The position numbers and the translations under genes are program-made. The notes below the pieces were generated by a model. It was not told the origin of the DNA and did not search any database. It saw only the letters and a program-made list of their open reading frames with translations. 35,495 nucleotides of DNA from an uncultured Eubacteriales bacterium (GTDB lineage Bacteria; Bacillota; Clostridia; Christensenellales; Aristaeellaceae). This document shows, piece after piece, positions 24,753 through 32,093 of this stretch (positions are counted from its first letter, which is position 1; every line of letters begins with the position of its first letter). The stretch covers positions 1-35,495 of the forward strand of contig URJB01000021.1 in NCBI GenBank assembly GCA_900548145.1. The letters run 5' to 3'.

Positions 24753-25154
24753 TCAGGGCAGGGCGACGCCCCACAGCTGGTTCAGGGTGATCTGAACCAG
24801 CGGCTTTCCGCAGACGGCTGCTGGCAGACGGACGCTGCGCTGGGTCAGCACCACCAGCGTGCCAATTTCCTCCGAGACTGCGTACCGTCGCAGCTGTTCC
24901 AGCAATGCGGAGGGCTTTGGCTTGCCCTTCTTGATCTCGATGCCTACGCCGCCGCACCAGAAGTCGATACGACAGCCGGGCGCGAGGTTCTTTTCGTGGG
25001 TGAAGGGCAGACCCGCCTCCGTCAGCCGCCGGGTCACGGCCTGATGAATGTCCTGCTCATAAAGCGCAAAGGGAGACCGCAGCTCCCGCAGAGCGGCGAT
25101 GATCCGCTCCGGGTCTGTTCGGTCTCCCTGCGTTTGTGTGTTTTTTTTCGTCAC
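24753..25154 (-). CDS. Small PD-(D/E)XK nuclease-like protein
   Basis: 133 residues. After a polar start (TKKNTQTQGDRTDPER), a helix (FALYEQDIHQAVTRRLTEAG) precedes a core reading GCRIDFWCGGVGIEIKKGKP. This has the D...ExK spacing of PD-(D/E)XK nucleases on two adjacent strands. A helix (SALLEQLRRYAVS) and a strand (TLVVLTQR) complete the fold. Activity is not proven. The GTG start at 25154 forms a GTGA overlap with the yhbY stop. The SNF2 gene follows after 26 bases, so nuclease-like protein and helicase are made together. I do not recognise a named family. Confidence 0.75.
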   Translation of the reverse strand: MTKKNTQTQGDRTDPERIIAALRELRSPFALYEQDIHQAVTRRLTEAGLPFTHEKNLAPGCRIDFWCGGVGIEIKKGKPKPSALLEQLRRYAVSEEIGTLVVLTQRSVRLPAAVCGKPLVQITLNQLWGVALP

Positions 25155-25438
25155 GGCAGTTCGATCTTGGGCTGACGGCTCCGGCGGTAGAGCACGAAGC
25201 GACGGCCGATGCACTGCACGGGCTCGGCGTGAACCATTTCGCACAGGGCCTCCAGCGCCTCTTTGGCGGAAAGGTCGCAGTTCTGCTGCACGGTGCCCTT
25301 GATCAGCTCCCGGGCCTCCAGAGCGTCGTAAGCTTCCTTGGCGGTGGCCTCGGTCACGCCTTCCTTGCCGATAAACAGAATGGGATCCATGGTATTGGCC
25401 ATGCTGCGCAGATAAGCGCGCTGTTTGCTGGTAATCAT
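25151..25438 (-). CDS. yhbY: YhbY-type CRM domain RNA-binding protein
   Basis: 95 residues, the normal length. ITSKQRAYLRSMANTMDPILFIGKEGVTEATAKEAYDALE carries the CRS1/YhbY signature, with the GKEG loop in the place of the usual GKxG RNA-binding motif; ARELIKG and CIGRRFVLYR complete the domain. YhbY binds pre-50S ribosomal particles. ATG at 25438, with AAGGAAGG just upstream, gives the family start. It sits downstream of obg, also a 50S assembly factor. Its start overlaps the Cys-rich small gene (ATGA) and its stop overlaps the nuclease-like gene (GTGA). Confidence 0.93.
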   Translation of the reverse strand: MITSKQRAYLRSMANTMDPILFIGKEGVTEATAKEAYDALEARELIKGTVQQNCDLSAKEALEALCEMVHAEPVQCIGRRFVLYRRSRQPKIELP

Positions 25439-25623
25439 CGTATTCCTTCCTTTTGGTTTCTTTCCGGGTCTGGCTGTATTTTCGGAGGTCTTTCGCAGAC
25501 TGGCGGCCATTTCTGTCCCTGATGATGGGCGCGGCATTCGCCGCAGCGTCCGCGGCGCGGGCAGCGCGTCCTCCGGCAGGGACAGTTTTCATTCAGGGAC
25601 TGCCGGGCTTCGGGATTACTCAA
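25435..25623 (-). CDS. Small Cys-rich protein (putative metal-binding)
   Basis: 62 residues from a TTG start that overlaps the obg stop by 8 bases, with GGAG 10 bases upstream. The core has the pattern C-x-C-x4-C-x5-C-x2-C-x2-HH-x8-C (CPCRRTRCPRRGRCGECRAHH, then VCER), suggesting a zinc or Fe-S site. It ends in a charged tail, and its stop overlaps the yhbY start as ATGA. Similar small Cys-rich proteins seem to me to occur in other Clostridia (recollection only). The tight overlap on both sides and the ordered cysteines argue that it is real. Function unknown. Confidence 0.65.
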   Translation of the reverse strand: MSNPEARQSLNENCPCRRTRCPRRGRCGECRAHHQGQKWPPVCERPPKIQPDPERNQKEGIR

Positions 25624-26887
25624 TAAAGTCAAACTCCATATCGCCCAGCTGCACGGGGCTGCCCTCTTTCGCGCCTTTCTTGCGCAGCTCGTCGATAATG
25701 CCCCGATCCCGCAGCTGACGGTGGAACCAGTTCATGCTTTCTTCGTCCTCGAAGTTCACGCTGTCGATGAGCCGCTGGATGGCCGGGCCCTCCACCACGA
25801 ACACGCCGCCCTTCTGTTGGGTGACGGTGAAGCTCATATCGGTGATGGAGGGTTCTTCCTCCTCTTCCTCCTCCATAAACACCCGGGGCGGGGGAAGCTC
25901 CGGCAGCAGCTGCACCACCCGATCCAGCAGCTTGTCAAAGCCTTGCCGGGTGGCGGCGCTGACGGGGAAGGCCTCGTAGCCCAGCTCCTTGAACTTGGCC
26001 ACCAGCTCCTGCTGCTTTTCCTTTTCGGGCATCAGGTCGCACTTATTCAGCACCACCAGCTGGGGACGGCCCACCGGCTCGCCGTACTGTTCCAGTTCGT
26101 TCTGGATGATGTGGAAATCCTCCACAGGGTCGCGTCCCTCGCTGCCCGCCGCGTCCACCACGTGCAGGAGCAGCCGCGTGCGTTCCACATGGCGCAGGAA
26201 ATGGTAGCCCAGCCCTACGCCCTCGCTGGCTCCCTCCACCAGACCGGGAATGTCCGCCAGCACGAAGTCCGTCTCATGCCACTTGGCGATGCCCAAATTG
26301 GGGGTCAGGGTGGTAAAATGATAGTTGGCGATCTTGGGCTTTGCCGCGGTCAGTGTGGCCAGAATGGTGCTCTTGCCCACATTGGGGAAGCCCACCAGCC
26401 CCACGTCTGCAATGGTCTTCAGTTCCAGACGGAAGGTGTGGATCTCCGTCTTGATGCCCGGCTTGGCAAAGTTTGGGGCCTGCCGGGTGGGCGTGGCGAA
26501 GTGCTGGTTGCCATACCCGCCGATACCGCCCCGCAGCAGCACCTTTTTCTGCTCCGGCTCGTTCATATCCGCGGCTACAGTGTCGTCCTCCCGCAGGAAA
26601 ACGGTGCCCACGGGCACTTTGATCAGCAGGTCTTCGCCCCGCTTGCCGTGGCAGCGGTTGGCGCTGCCGTCGCCGCCGTTTTCCGCCGTGTATTTGCTGT
26701 GGAAGCGGAAGTCCAGCAGGGTATGCATATTGGGGTCGGCATACAGGACGATATTGCCGCCGTTGCCGCCGTCGCCGCCGTCCGGGCCGCCGTTCATCAC
26801 GAATTTTTCCCGGTGGAACGACACGCAGCCGTTGCCGCCGTTGCCCGCCTTCGCGGTAATGGTCACGCGATCTACAAATGATGCCAT
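25616..26887 (-). CDS. obg: GTPase Obg (50S ribosome assembly)
   Basis: 423 residues. The N-terminal Obg domain is glycine-rich (residues 1-158: AKAGNGGNGCVSFHREKFV, GGPDGGDGGNGG). The G domain has G1 FPNVGKST, switch region FTTLTPNLG, G3 DIPGLVEGA and G4 LNKCDLM. A C-terminal OCT domain (about 345-423) ends MEFDFIE. It acts in late 50S assembly and the stringent/stress response. AGGAGG lies 5-6 bases before the ATG. It follows nth by 13 bases and overlaps the downstream small Cys-rich gene. Confidence 0.97.
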   Translation of the reverse strand: MASFVDRVTITAKAGNGGNGCVSFHREKFVMNGGPDGGDGGNGGNIVLYADPNMHTLLDFRFHSKYTAENGGDGSANRCHGKRGEDLLIKVPVGTVFLREDDTVAADMNEPEQKKVLLRGGIGGYGNQHFATPTRQAPNFAKPGIKTEIHTFRLELKTIADVGLVGFPNVGKSTILATLTAAKPKIANYHFTTLTPNLGIAKWHETDFVLADIPGLVEGASEGVGLGYHFLRHVERTRLLLHVVDAAGSEGRDPVEDFHIIQNELEQYGEPVGRPQLVVLNKCDLMPEKEKQQELVAKFKELGYEAFPVSAATRQGFDKLLDRVVQLLPELPPPRVFMEEEEEEEPSITDMSFTVTQQKGGVFVVEGPAIQRLIDSVNFEDEESMNWFHRQLRDRGIIDELRKKGAKEGSPVQLGDMEFDFIE

Positions 26888-26900
26888 GTTCTTTCCTCCG

Positions 26901-27575
26901 TCAGGCGTTCAGGCTTTTCCGGGCCGCCTGCTTCTGCTTCGGGCCGGTCGTATCGCCCGCGTAATACGCCTTGCAGTATTCCCGCAGGGTGCAGCGCTCA
27001 CACTCCGGGTTCCGGGCGTGGCATACCCTGCGGCCATGAAAGATCAGCCAGTGATGAGCGGCCACCCAATCCTGTTTGGGAATGGCCTTCATCAGCTGCT
27101 CCTCCGTCTTTTCCACCGTGTTTGCGTCCGCCAGCCCCAGCCGGTTGCTGACCCGGAACACATGGGTGTCCACCGCGATGGTGGGCACGCCGAAGGCGTT
27201 GGCCAGCACCACGTTGGCGGTCTTCCGCCCCACGCCGGGCAGGGTCTGCAGCGCGTCCATATCCCCGGGCACCTGCCCGCCGTACTTCTGGCAGATCATC
27301 CGGCAGCTTTCCACGATGTTGGTCGCCTTGCTCTTAAAGCCGCAGCTTTTGACCATGGGGTACACGTCCTCCACGCTGGCGGCGGCCATGCTTTCCACAT
27401 CGGGATAGCGTTCGAACAGCGCCGGGGTGACCTTGTTCACCTGCTTGTCGGTGCACTGGGCGGAGAGCATCACCGCCACCAGCGTTTCATAGGGATTGCG
27501 GAAGTTCAGCTCCGGCCTCGCGTCCGGATAGGTCTTTTCCAACTCGGCCAGAATGGCCTTTTTGGAGACCCGCAC
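26901..27575 (-). CDS. nth: Endonuclease III
   Basis: 224 residues. The helix-hairpin-helix LPGVGRKTANVVL carries the catalytic lysine, and VDTHVFRV the catalytic aspartate. The [4Fe-4S] cluster is formed by C-x6-C-x2-C-x5-C (CHARNPECERCTLREYC). It removes oxidised pyrimidines from DNA and cuts the abasic site. GTG at 27575 is 10 bases after AAGGAG; GTG at 27584 is too close to it. First gene of the nth-obg operon, preceded by two good promoters. The open frame continues far upstream but is not protein-like there. Confidence 0.95.
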   Translation of the reverse strand: MRVSKKAILAELEKTYPDARPELNFRNPYETLVAVMLSAQCTDKQVNKVTPALFERYPDVESMAAASVEDVYPMVKSCGFKSKATNIVESCRMICQKYGGQVPGDMDALQTLPGVGRKTANVVLANAFGVPTIAVDTHVFRVSNRLGLADANTVEKTEEQLMKAIPKQDWVAAHHWLIFHGRRVCHARNPECERCTLREYCKAYYAGDTTGPKQKQAARKSLNA

Positions 27576-27627
27576 GGCGGTCACGCTCCTTCTTTGCAAA
27601 AGTCGAATTTCTTTCCCGAACCCTGTT

Positions 27628-27656
27628 ATTGTACAGGATAACTCGGGTCGGTGCAA
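27628..27656 (-). promoter_or_regulatory. Proximal sigma-A promoter of the nth-obg operon
   Basis: TTGCAC, 17 bases, TACAAT on the minus strand, about 53 bases before the nth start. Confidence 0.75.
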
Positions 27657-27693
27657 GGGATTTCCCCTCTGAAAAGCCCAAAACACCAGTATT

Positions 27694-27722
27694 ATTGTAG
27701 CATGGCGGGCCGCGCCCGTCAA
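27694..27722 (-). promoter_or_regulatory. Distal sigma-A promoter of the nth-obg operon
   Basis: TTGACG, 17 bases, TACAAT on the minus strand, 66 bases upstream of the proximal promoter. Confidence 0.75.
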
Positions 27723-27761
27723 CCGCAGGAAAGACGGCTTCGCGCCCCCTGAAGTCCCCAG

Positions 27762-27790
27762 TTGCGAAAAAACCAAATTTGCGGTATACT
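27762..27790 (+). promoter_or_regulatory. Sigma-A promoter of darA-holB-ricT
   Basis: TTGCGA, 17 bases, TATACT, 40 bases before the darA start codon. It diverges from the nth promoters. Confidence 0.75.
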
Positions 27791-27830
27791 GAAATGGAAA
27801 ATCGGGCAACCAAAAAGAGGAGGAACGAGG

Positions 27831-28160
27831 ATGAAACTGATCATTGCTATCGTACAGGATGAGGATTCTTCCCGTTTGATCGGACAACTGATGAACGACG
27901 GCTTTGGCGTCACCAAGCTGGCCACCACCGGCGGCTTTCTGCGGGCGGGCAACACCACCCTGCTGGTAGGTGTAGAGGACGACCGTTTTCAGGAAGCCAT
28001 GGATCTGATCGAAAAGGTTTGCAAGAGCCGCAAGCAGATCGCGCCCTCGCCCGCGTCCATGGTGGGTATGCCGGGTTCCTACACCCCCTATCCCATCGAA
28101 GTGGTGGTAGGCGGCGCGACCATTTTCGTGCTCACGGTGGATCAGTTTGTGAAGCTGTAA
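27831..28160 (+). CDS. darA: Cyclic-di-AMP receptor DarA (PII-like)
   Basis: 109 residues, the normal length. It begins MKLIIAIVQDEDSSRLIGQL. The first c-di-AMP-contacting loop is VTKLATTGGFLRAGNTTLLVG, with the conserved TGGFLR, and the C-terminal strand is GATIFVLTVDQFVKL. It is a trimeric PII-like protein that binds c-di-AMP; in several Firmicutes its target is unknown. AGGAGG precedes the ATG. The order darA-(yaaR)-holB-ricT is conserved in Firmicutes; here yaaR is missing. holB starts 15 bases downstream. Confidence 0.95.
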   Translation: MKLIIAIVQDEDSSRLIGQLMNDGFGVTKLATTGGFLRAGNTTLLVGVEDDRFQEAMDLIEKVCKSRKQIAPSPASMVGMPGSYTPYPIEVVVGGATIFVLTVDQFVKL

Positions 28161-28175
28161 GGAGACGGAAAAAGC

Positions 28176-29201
28176 TTGGCACAGATACCACGGGAGGCGG
28201 GGCGGCCGGTCTTTACGGATTATGGCCGCCTGAGCGCCAGCTGTAAAACGGCGCTCCACCAGTTTCAAACCGGGGAAATGGTTCACGCATATCTCCTGAC
28301 GGGCGCTCGGGGGCTTGGCAAACGAACTTTTGCCAGGCTGCTGGCCAGCGCCCTGTTTTGTACGTCCGAAACTGGCGAGAAGCCCTGCGGCGTCTGCGAG
28401 GGCTGCCGGAGGGTCTGGGACGACAATGAGCCGGACGTGATCTCCCTGTTTGCGGACGACGGCAAGCAGATCGGCGTAGACCGGGTGCGCGACGTGATCC
28501 GCGCGGTGGGGCAGCATTCCTTCGGCACCGGCTACCGGGTGGTGCTGATCGAGCCGGTGGAAAAAATGACCCCGCAGGCCCAGAACTGCCTGCTGAAATC
28601 GCTGGAGGAGCCGGTAGCGCGGGTGGTCTTTCTGCTGATGACCCACGAGCTGACGGCCACGCTGGGCACCATCGCTTCCCGCTGCGCCCGGATCAAGATG
28701 CGTCCCTGGCCGGACGAGCTGATGACGGAAACGCTGACCCGGATGGGCTGTGACCCCGCCCGGATCCCCACGGCGGTGGGGCTGGCGGGCGGCAACATAG
28801 GCATGGCGCTGGAAGTGCTGAACGGCGACGGGATGGAGGAAAAAGACCGGGAATTTTTAACGGACGCGCTGTCCCTCCAGAGCGACGCAGACGTATTGAA
28901 GGTGTCCACCCGGTTAAAGGATCAGCGGGAAACTGCCGATCAATACCTGATCTTACTGGAAAACGCCCTGCATCAGGCGATGCTCGCCAAGGCGGGGCTT
29001 CTGCCCGAAGGGGCGCTGGCCCAGTATCCCGCCGCGTGGCGAGCCTGTCTTCCTCAGGCGGACGAAGCGGGCCTGAACCGAATGCTGGACGCGGTCTTTC
29101 TGGCGCGGAAGCGCCGGGCCGGTCAGGTGAACTGGCAGTCCACCGTGGATCAGCTGATGATGACAATATTGGAGGAACAAAAAACATGGCGGCAATCGTA
29201 G
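28176..29201 (+). CDS. holB: DNA polymerase III delta-prime subunit
   Basis: 341 residues. AAA+ clamp-loader fold: Walker A-like TGARGLGKRTFA near residue 45, a zinc-binding cysteine set in ALFC and CGVCEGC, Walker B region VVLIEPVEKMT, sensor region LLKSLEEP, and IASRCARIKM, which carries the SRC motif. With tau/gamma and delta it loads the sliding clamp at replication forks. The TTG start at 28176 follows AAGGAG by about 11 bases. Its last 16 bases overlap the ricT start. Confidence 0.94.
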   Translation: MAQIPREAGRPVFTDYGRLSASCKTALHQFQTGEMVHAYLLTGARGLGKRTFARLLASALFCTSETGEKPCGVCEGCRRVWDDNEPDVISLFADDGKQIGVDRVRDVIRAVGQHSFGTGYRVVLIEPVEKMTPQAQNCLLKSLEEPVARVVFLLMTHELTATLGTIASRCARIKMRPWPDELMTETLTRMGCDPARIPTAVGLAGGNIGMALEVLNGDGMEEKDREFLTDALSLQSDADVLKVSTRLKDQRETADQYLILLENALHQAMLAKAGLLPEGALAQYPAAWRACLPQADEAGLNRMLDAVFLARKRRAGQVNWQSTVDQLMMTILEEQKTWRQS

Positions 29202-30226
29202 GCGTCCGGTTCAAAAATGCCGGAAAGCTGTACTATTTTGATCCCGGCCGGCTCTGGCCCGTGGCCGGGGACTTCGTGATCGTGGAAACGGCCCGGGGTC
29301 TGGAATATGGTCAGGTCATTACCGGGGTGCGTCAGGTGGACGACGACCTGATCGCCTCCCCCCTTAAGCAGGTGGTGCGGGTGGCCACCCCTCAGGACGC
29401 GCGCCACGCGGCGGACAACGAGGCCTTCGAAAAGGACGCGTTCAAAATCTGCCAGCGGAAGATCGAAGAGCACAAGCTGGATATGAAGCTGGTGGGCGTG
29501 GAAGAGACCTTCGACAACACCAAAATCCTCTTCTACTTCACCGCCAACGGCCGGGTGGACTTTCGCTCGCTGGTGAAGGATCTGGCTTCTGTTTTCCACA
29601 CCCGAATCGAGCTGCGGCAGATCGGCGTGCGGGACGAGGCCAAGATGCTGGGCGGGCTGGGCCCCTGCGGACGGCCCATCTGCTGCGGCAGCTTTTTGGG
29701 GGATTTCCAGCCGGTGAGCATCAAGATGGCCAAAGAGCAGAATCTTTCCCTGAACCCCACCAAGATCAGCGGCGTGTGCGGACGGCTCATGTGCTGCCTC
29801 AAGTTTGAGGAAGACCATTACGAGGCCACCCGCAAGAAGATGCCCAAGCTGGGCAAGGAAGCGGAAACGCCCGAAGGCGTTGGCACCGTGACCGACCTGA
29901 ACATTCTGAAGGAGACTGTCACCGTCCGCCTGACCAAGGGCGACACCACGGAACTCAAGACCTTCCCGGTGGAGGAGATCAAGTGGCAGAAACCCCAGCA
30001 GAACCCGGAGAACAAGCCCAAGAATCAGGAGAACCGGGGCAAGCGCGGCAAGGCGAACCGTCCGGCCATTTCCAGCAATCTGGACGAGCCCACCCCCACT
30101 CCTGCGGAGGATCCAGAAATTCCGGCGGAGCTGCCTGTGGAAGAAGAAATGGAACCCATGGAGCAGGACAACGACTGGCGCAAGGCCGTTGAAGAAGCAC
30201 TTCGGGCTACGGAAGAAAAAAACTGA
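29186..30226 (+). CDS. ricT: PSP1 domain protein RicT (YaaT)
   Basis: 346 residues. The PSP1 domain covers about residues 1-190. The conserved cysteine clusters GPCGRPICCGSF and GVCGRLMCCLKFE would bind the Fe-S clusters shared with RicA/RicF. In Bacillus the RicAFT complex assists RNase Y in mRNA processing and affects sporulation, competence and biofilm. A tail of about 80 residues (after 265) is low-complexity: first basic (QQNPENKPKNQENRGKRGK), then acidic/proline-rich. ATG at 29186, 10 bases after GGAGG, overlaps holB. A YlbF-family candidate partner is encoded at 2612-2959. Confidence 0.93.
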   Translation: MAAIVGVRFKNAGKLYYFDPGRLWPVAGDFVIVETARGLEYGQVITGVRQVDDDLIASPLKQVVRVATPQDARHAADNEAFEKDAFKICQRKIEEHKLDMKLVGVEETFDNTKILFYFTANGRVDFRSLVKDLASVFHTRIELRQIGVRDEAKMLGGLGPCGRPICCGSFLGDFQPVSIKMAKEQNLSLNPTKISGVCGRLMCCLKFEEDHYEATRKKMPKLGKEAETPEGVGTVTDLNILKETVTVRLTKGDTTELKTFPVEEIKWQKPQQNPENKPKNQENRGKRGKANRPAISSNLDEPTPTPAEDPEIPAELPVEEEMEPMEQDNDWRKAVEEALRATEEKN

Positions 30227-30239
30227 CCCACAAACGAAT

Positions 30240-30287
30240 CCCCCGGAGGAAGAAGCCATGGAGCTTGCCTTTCTCCGGGGGTTCTTT
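30240..30287 (+). terminator. Rho-independent terminator of ricT operon
   Basis: CCCCCGGAG, a 24-base loop, CTCCGGGGG, then TTCTTTG, starting 14 bases after the stop codon. Confidence 0.85.
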
Positions 30288-30299
30288 GTATCCAGAAAG

Positions 30300-30530
30300 T
30301 GAGAGGTGCGGGAAGCATTGCCTTCTGCCGGAGGCTCGGGCGGCTGACAGCCGTCAACCAAAACGAAAATTTAGCACGGAAGGGTCACAGAGGATGGTTG
30401 CGGAACAGCGTCCCTAAGTCTTACGCGACTGCCCTCTTTCTGTGAACCAGCTTAAGGGCGCAGTCCGATGCCCGCGACAACCCGCAGGGGTGGGGGCCGC
30501 AAAGTGCTGGGGGCAAGGATTTTCAGCAAT
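30300..30530. ncRNA. Candidate structured noncoding RNA with possible pseudoknot (strand unresolved)
   Basis: Read on the plus strand: 30382-30391 (GGGTCACAGA) pairs with 30439-30448 (TCTGTGAACC), 9 of 10. 30427-30438 (GACTGCCCTCTT) pairs with 30454-30465 (AAGGGCGCAGTC), 11 of 12 counting one G-U. The second stem encloses the 3' arm of the first, the topology of an H-type pseudoknot. Between the first arms lie two small hairpins (GGATG/CGTCC and AGTC/GACT), and 30341-30353 is another (CGGCT/AGCCG). It is flanked by terminators on both sides, so it would be an independent transcript. I could not match it to RNase P, SRP, tmRNA, 6S or a riboswitch; neither strand has an obvious promoter. Confidence 0.45.
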
Positions 30531-30535
30531 CTAAA

Positions 30536-30559
30536 GCGGCGGGTCTTGTGGCCCGCCGC
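30536..30559 (-). terminator. Terminator hairpin of guaB
   Basis: GCGGCGGG and CCCGCCGC form a stem of 8-10 pairs, 14 bases after the guaB stop; on the minus strand it is followed by TTTAG only, so the T-tract is short. Confidence 0.6.
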
Positions 30560-30572
30560 TGATCCATTTGCA

Positions 30573-32033
30573 TTACATCCGGGAATAATTGGGGCTTTCC
30601 TTGGTGATCTGGATATCGTGAGGATGGCTTTCCTTCAGGCCCGCACCGGTGATGCGGATGAACTCGCCGTCCCGGCGGAGATCCTCAATGGTGGGGGTGC
30701 CGCAGTAGCCCATGCTGGAGCGCAGACCGCCCATCATCTGATACACGGTGTCCGCCAGCGGTCCCTTGTAGGGCACGCGGCCTTCCACGCCTTCGGGCAC
30801 CAGCTTCTTGTCCGCCTCCTGGAAGTAGCGGTCGCTGGAGCCGTGGGCCTGCGCCATGGCGCCCAGGCTGCCCATGCCGCGGTACACCTTGAAGCTGCGG
30901 CCCTGATAAATTTCCATATCTCCGGGGCTCTCGTCCACACCGGCAAACAGGCTGCCGATCATGACGGCGTGCGCGCCTGCGGCGATGGCCTTGGGAATAT
31001 CACCGGAATACTTGATGCCGCCGTCGGCGATGATGGTCACGCCGGTGCCCTCGGCAGCCTTGGCGCAGTCCGCCACAGCCGTCAGCTGCGGCACGCCGAT
31101 GCCGGCCACGATCCGGGTGGTGCAGATGCTGCCCGGGCCGATACCGACCTTGACCACATTCGCGCCCGCTTCGATCAGGGCACGGGTGGCGGCGGCGGTA
31201 GCCACATTGCCCGCGATGATAGGCAGGTCGGGGTAGGCCGCGCGGATCATGCGCAGCACCTCAGCCACGCCGCTGTTATGGCCGTGAGCCGTATCGATGG
31301 AGATAATGTCCACCTTGGCGGCCACCAGCGCTTCGACCCGCTGCATCACGTCCTTGGTCACACCCACGGCCGCGCCGCACAGCAGACGGCCGTTGTGATC
31401 CTTGGCGGAGTTGGGGTACTTGGTGCTCTTTTCAATGTCCTTGATGGTGATCAGGCCGCACAGCTCGCCCTCTTCGTTCACGATGGGCAGCTTTTCAATG
31501 CGGTGGGCCGCCAGCAGCTCCTTGGCCTTCTCCAGCGTGGTGCCCACGGGAGCGGTGATCAGGTTCTTGCTGGTCATGACCTCGCCGATGGGGCGGGAAT
31601 CGTCCGTCTCGAACCGCAGGTCGCGGTTGGTCAGGATGCCCACCAGCTTCTTTCCACGGGTGATGGGCACGCCGCTGATGCGGTAGCGGGACATCAGCGC
31701 CTCCGCGTCCCGGATCAGGTGTTCGGGAGACAGATAAAAAGGATCGGTGATCACGCCGTGCTCGCTGCGCTTGACCTTGTCCACCTGCGCGGCCTGCTCC
31801 TCGATCGTCATGTTTTTATGAATGATGCCCAGACCGCCTTCCCGGGCCATGGCGATGGCCAGACGGGCGTCCGTCACCGTATCCATGGCGGCGGACAGAA
31901 GCGGCACGTTCAGCTTGATGGTGGGAGTCAGCATCGTGGAGGTGTCCACGTCGCGCGGCAGCACGTGGCTTTCACGAGGAATGAGCAGCACGTCGTCGAA
32001 CGTGAGCCCGGTGCGGAGATTCTCTTCCAGCAT
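30573..32033 (-). CDS. guaB: Inosine-5'-monophosphate dehydrogenase
   Basis: 486 residues. N-terminal LTFDDVLLIP, two CBS domains (about 95-205, VGILTNRDLRFE and CGLITIKDIEK), then the active-site loop GIGPGSICTTRIV with the catalytic cysteine near 300. IADGGIKYSGDI, the flap region YRGMGSLGAM and the C-terminal ITGAGLKESHPHDIQIT complete it. It oxidises IMP to XMP with NAD, the committed step to GTP. ATG at 32033 gives the family N-terminus, with AAAGGGTGG upstream. A strong promoter at 32065-32093 overlaps the preceding gene's stop; the predicted leader of about 25 bases leaves no room for a riboswitch. Confidence 0.97.
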   Translation of the reverse strand: MLEENLRTGLTFDDVLLIPRESHVLPRDVDTSTMLTPTIKLNVPLLSAAMDTVTDARLAIAMAREGGLGIIHKNMTIEEQAAQVDKVKRSEHGVITDPFYLSPEHLIRDAEALMSRYRISGVPITRGKKLVGILTNRDLRFETDDSRPIGEVMTSKNLITAPVGTTLEKAKELLAAHRIEKLPIVNEEGELCGLITIKDIEKSTKYPNSAKDHNGRLLCGAAVGVTKDVMQRVEALVAAKVDIISIDTAHGHNSGVAEVLRMIRAAYPDLPIIAGNVATAAATRALIEAGANVVKVGIGPGSICTTRIVAGIGVPQLTAVADCAKAAEGTGVTIIADGGIKYSGDIPKAIAAGAHAVMIGSLFAGVDESPGDMEIYQGRSFKVYRGMGSLGAMAQAHGSSDRYFQEADKKLVPEGVEGRVPYKGPLADTVYQMMGGLRSSMGYCGTPTIEDLRRDGEFIRITGAGLKESHPHDIQITKESPNYSRM

Positions 32034-32064
32034 AAAACCACCCTTTCTTCCTTTAATTGCAGCT

Positions 32065-32093
32065 ATTTTACCAGCGGAAGAAAGGAATGTCAA
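32065..32093 (-). promoter_or_regulatory. Sigma-A promoter of guaB
   Basis: TTGACA, 17 bases, TAAAAT on the minus strand. The TGA inside the -35 hexamer is the stop codon of the upstream glycosyltransferase gene. Confidence 0.8.

Larger units (their letters stand above)
30227..30572. other. Gene-free stretch between the convergent ricT and guaB genes
   Basis: 346 bases with no coding potential that I trust. It contains the ricT terminator (30240-30287), a highly structured segment (30300-30530) and the guaB terminator hairpin (30536-30559). Confidence 0.8.

Noticed and set aside
24727..24957. 77-codon upstream extension of the SNF2 gene
   Set aside because: It would overlap the nuclease-like gene in another frame; ATG at 24726 has a good ribosome site.
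27576..28646. Upstream continuation of the nth frame to 581 codons
   Set aside because: It runs antisense through darA and holB and past two promoters; the endonuclease III N-terminus is at 27575.
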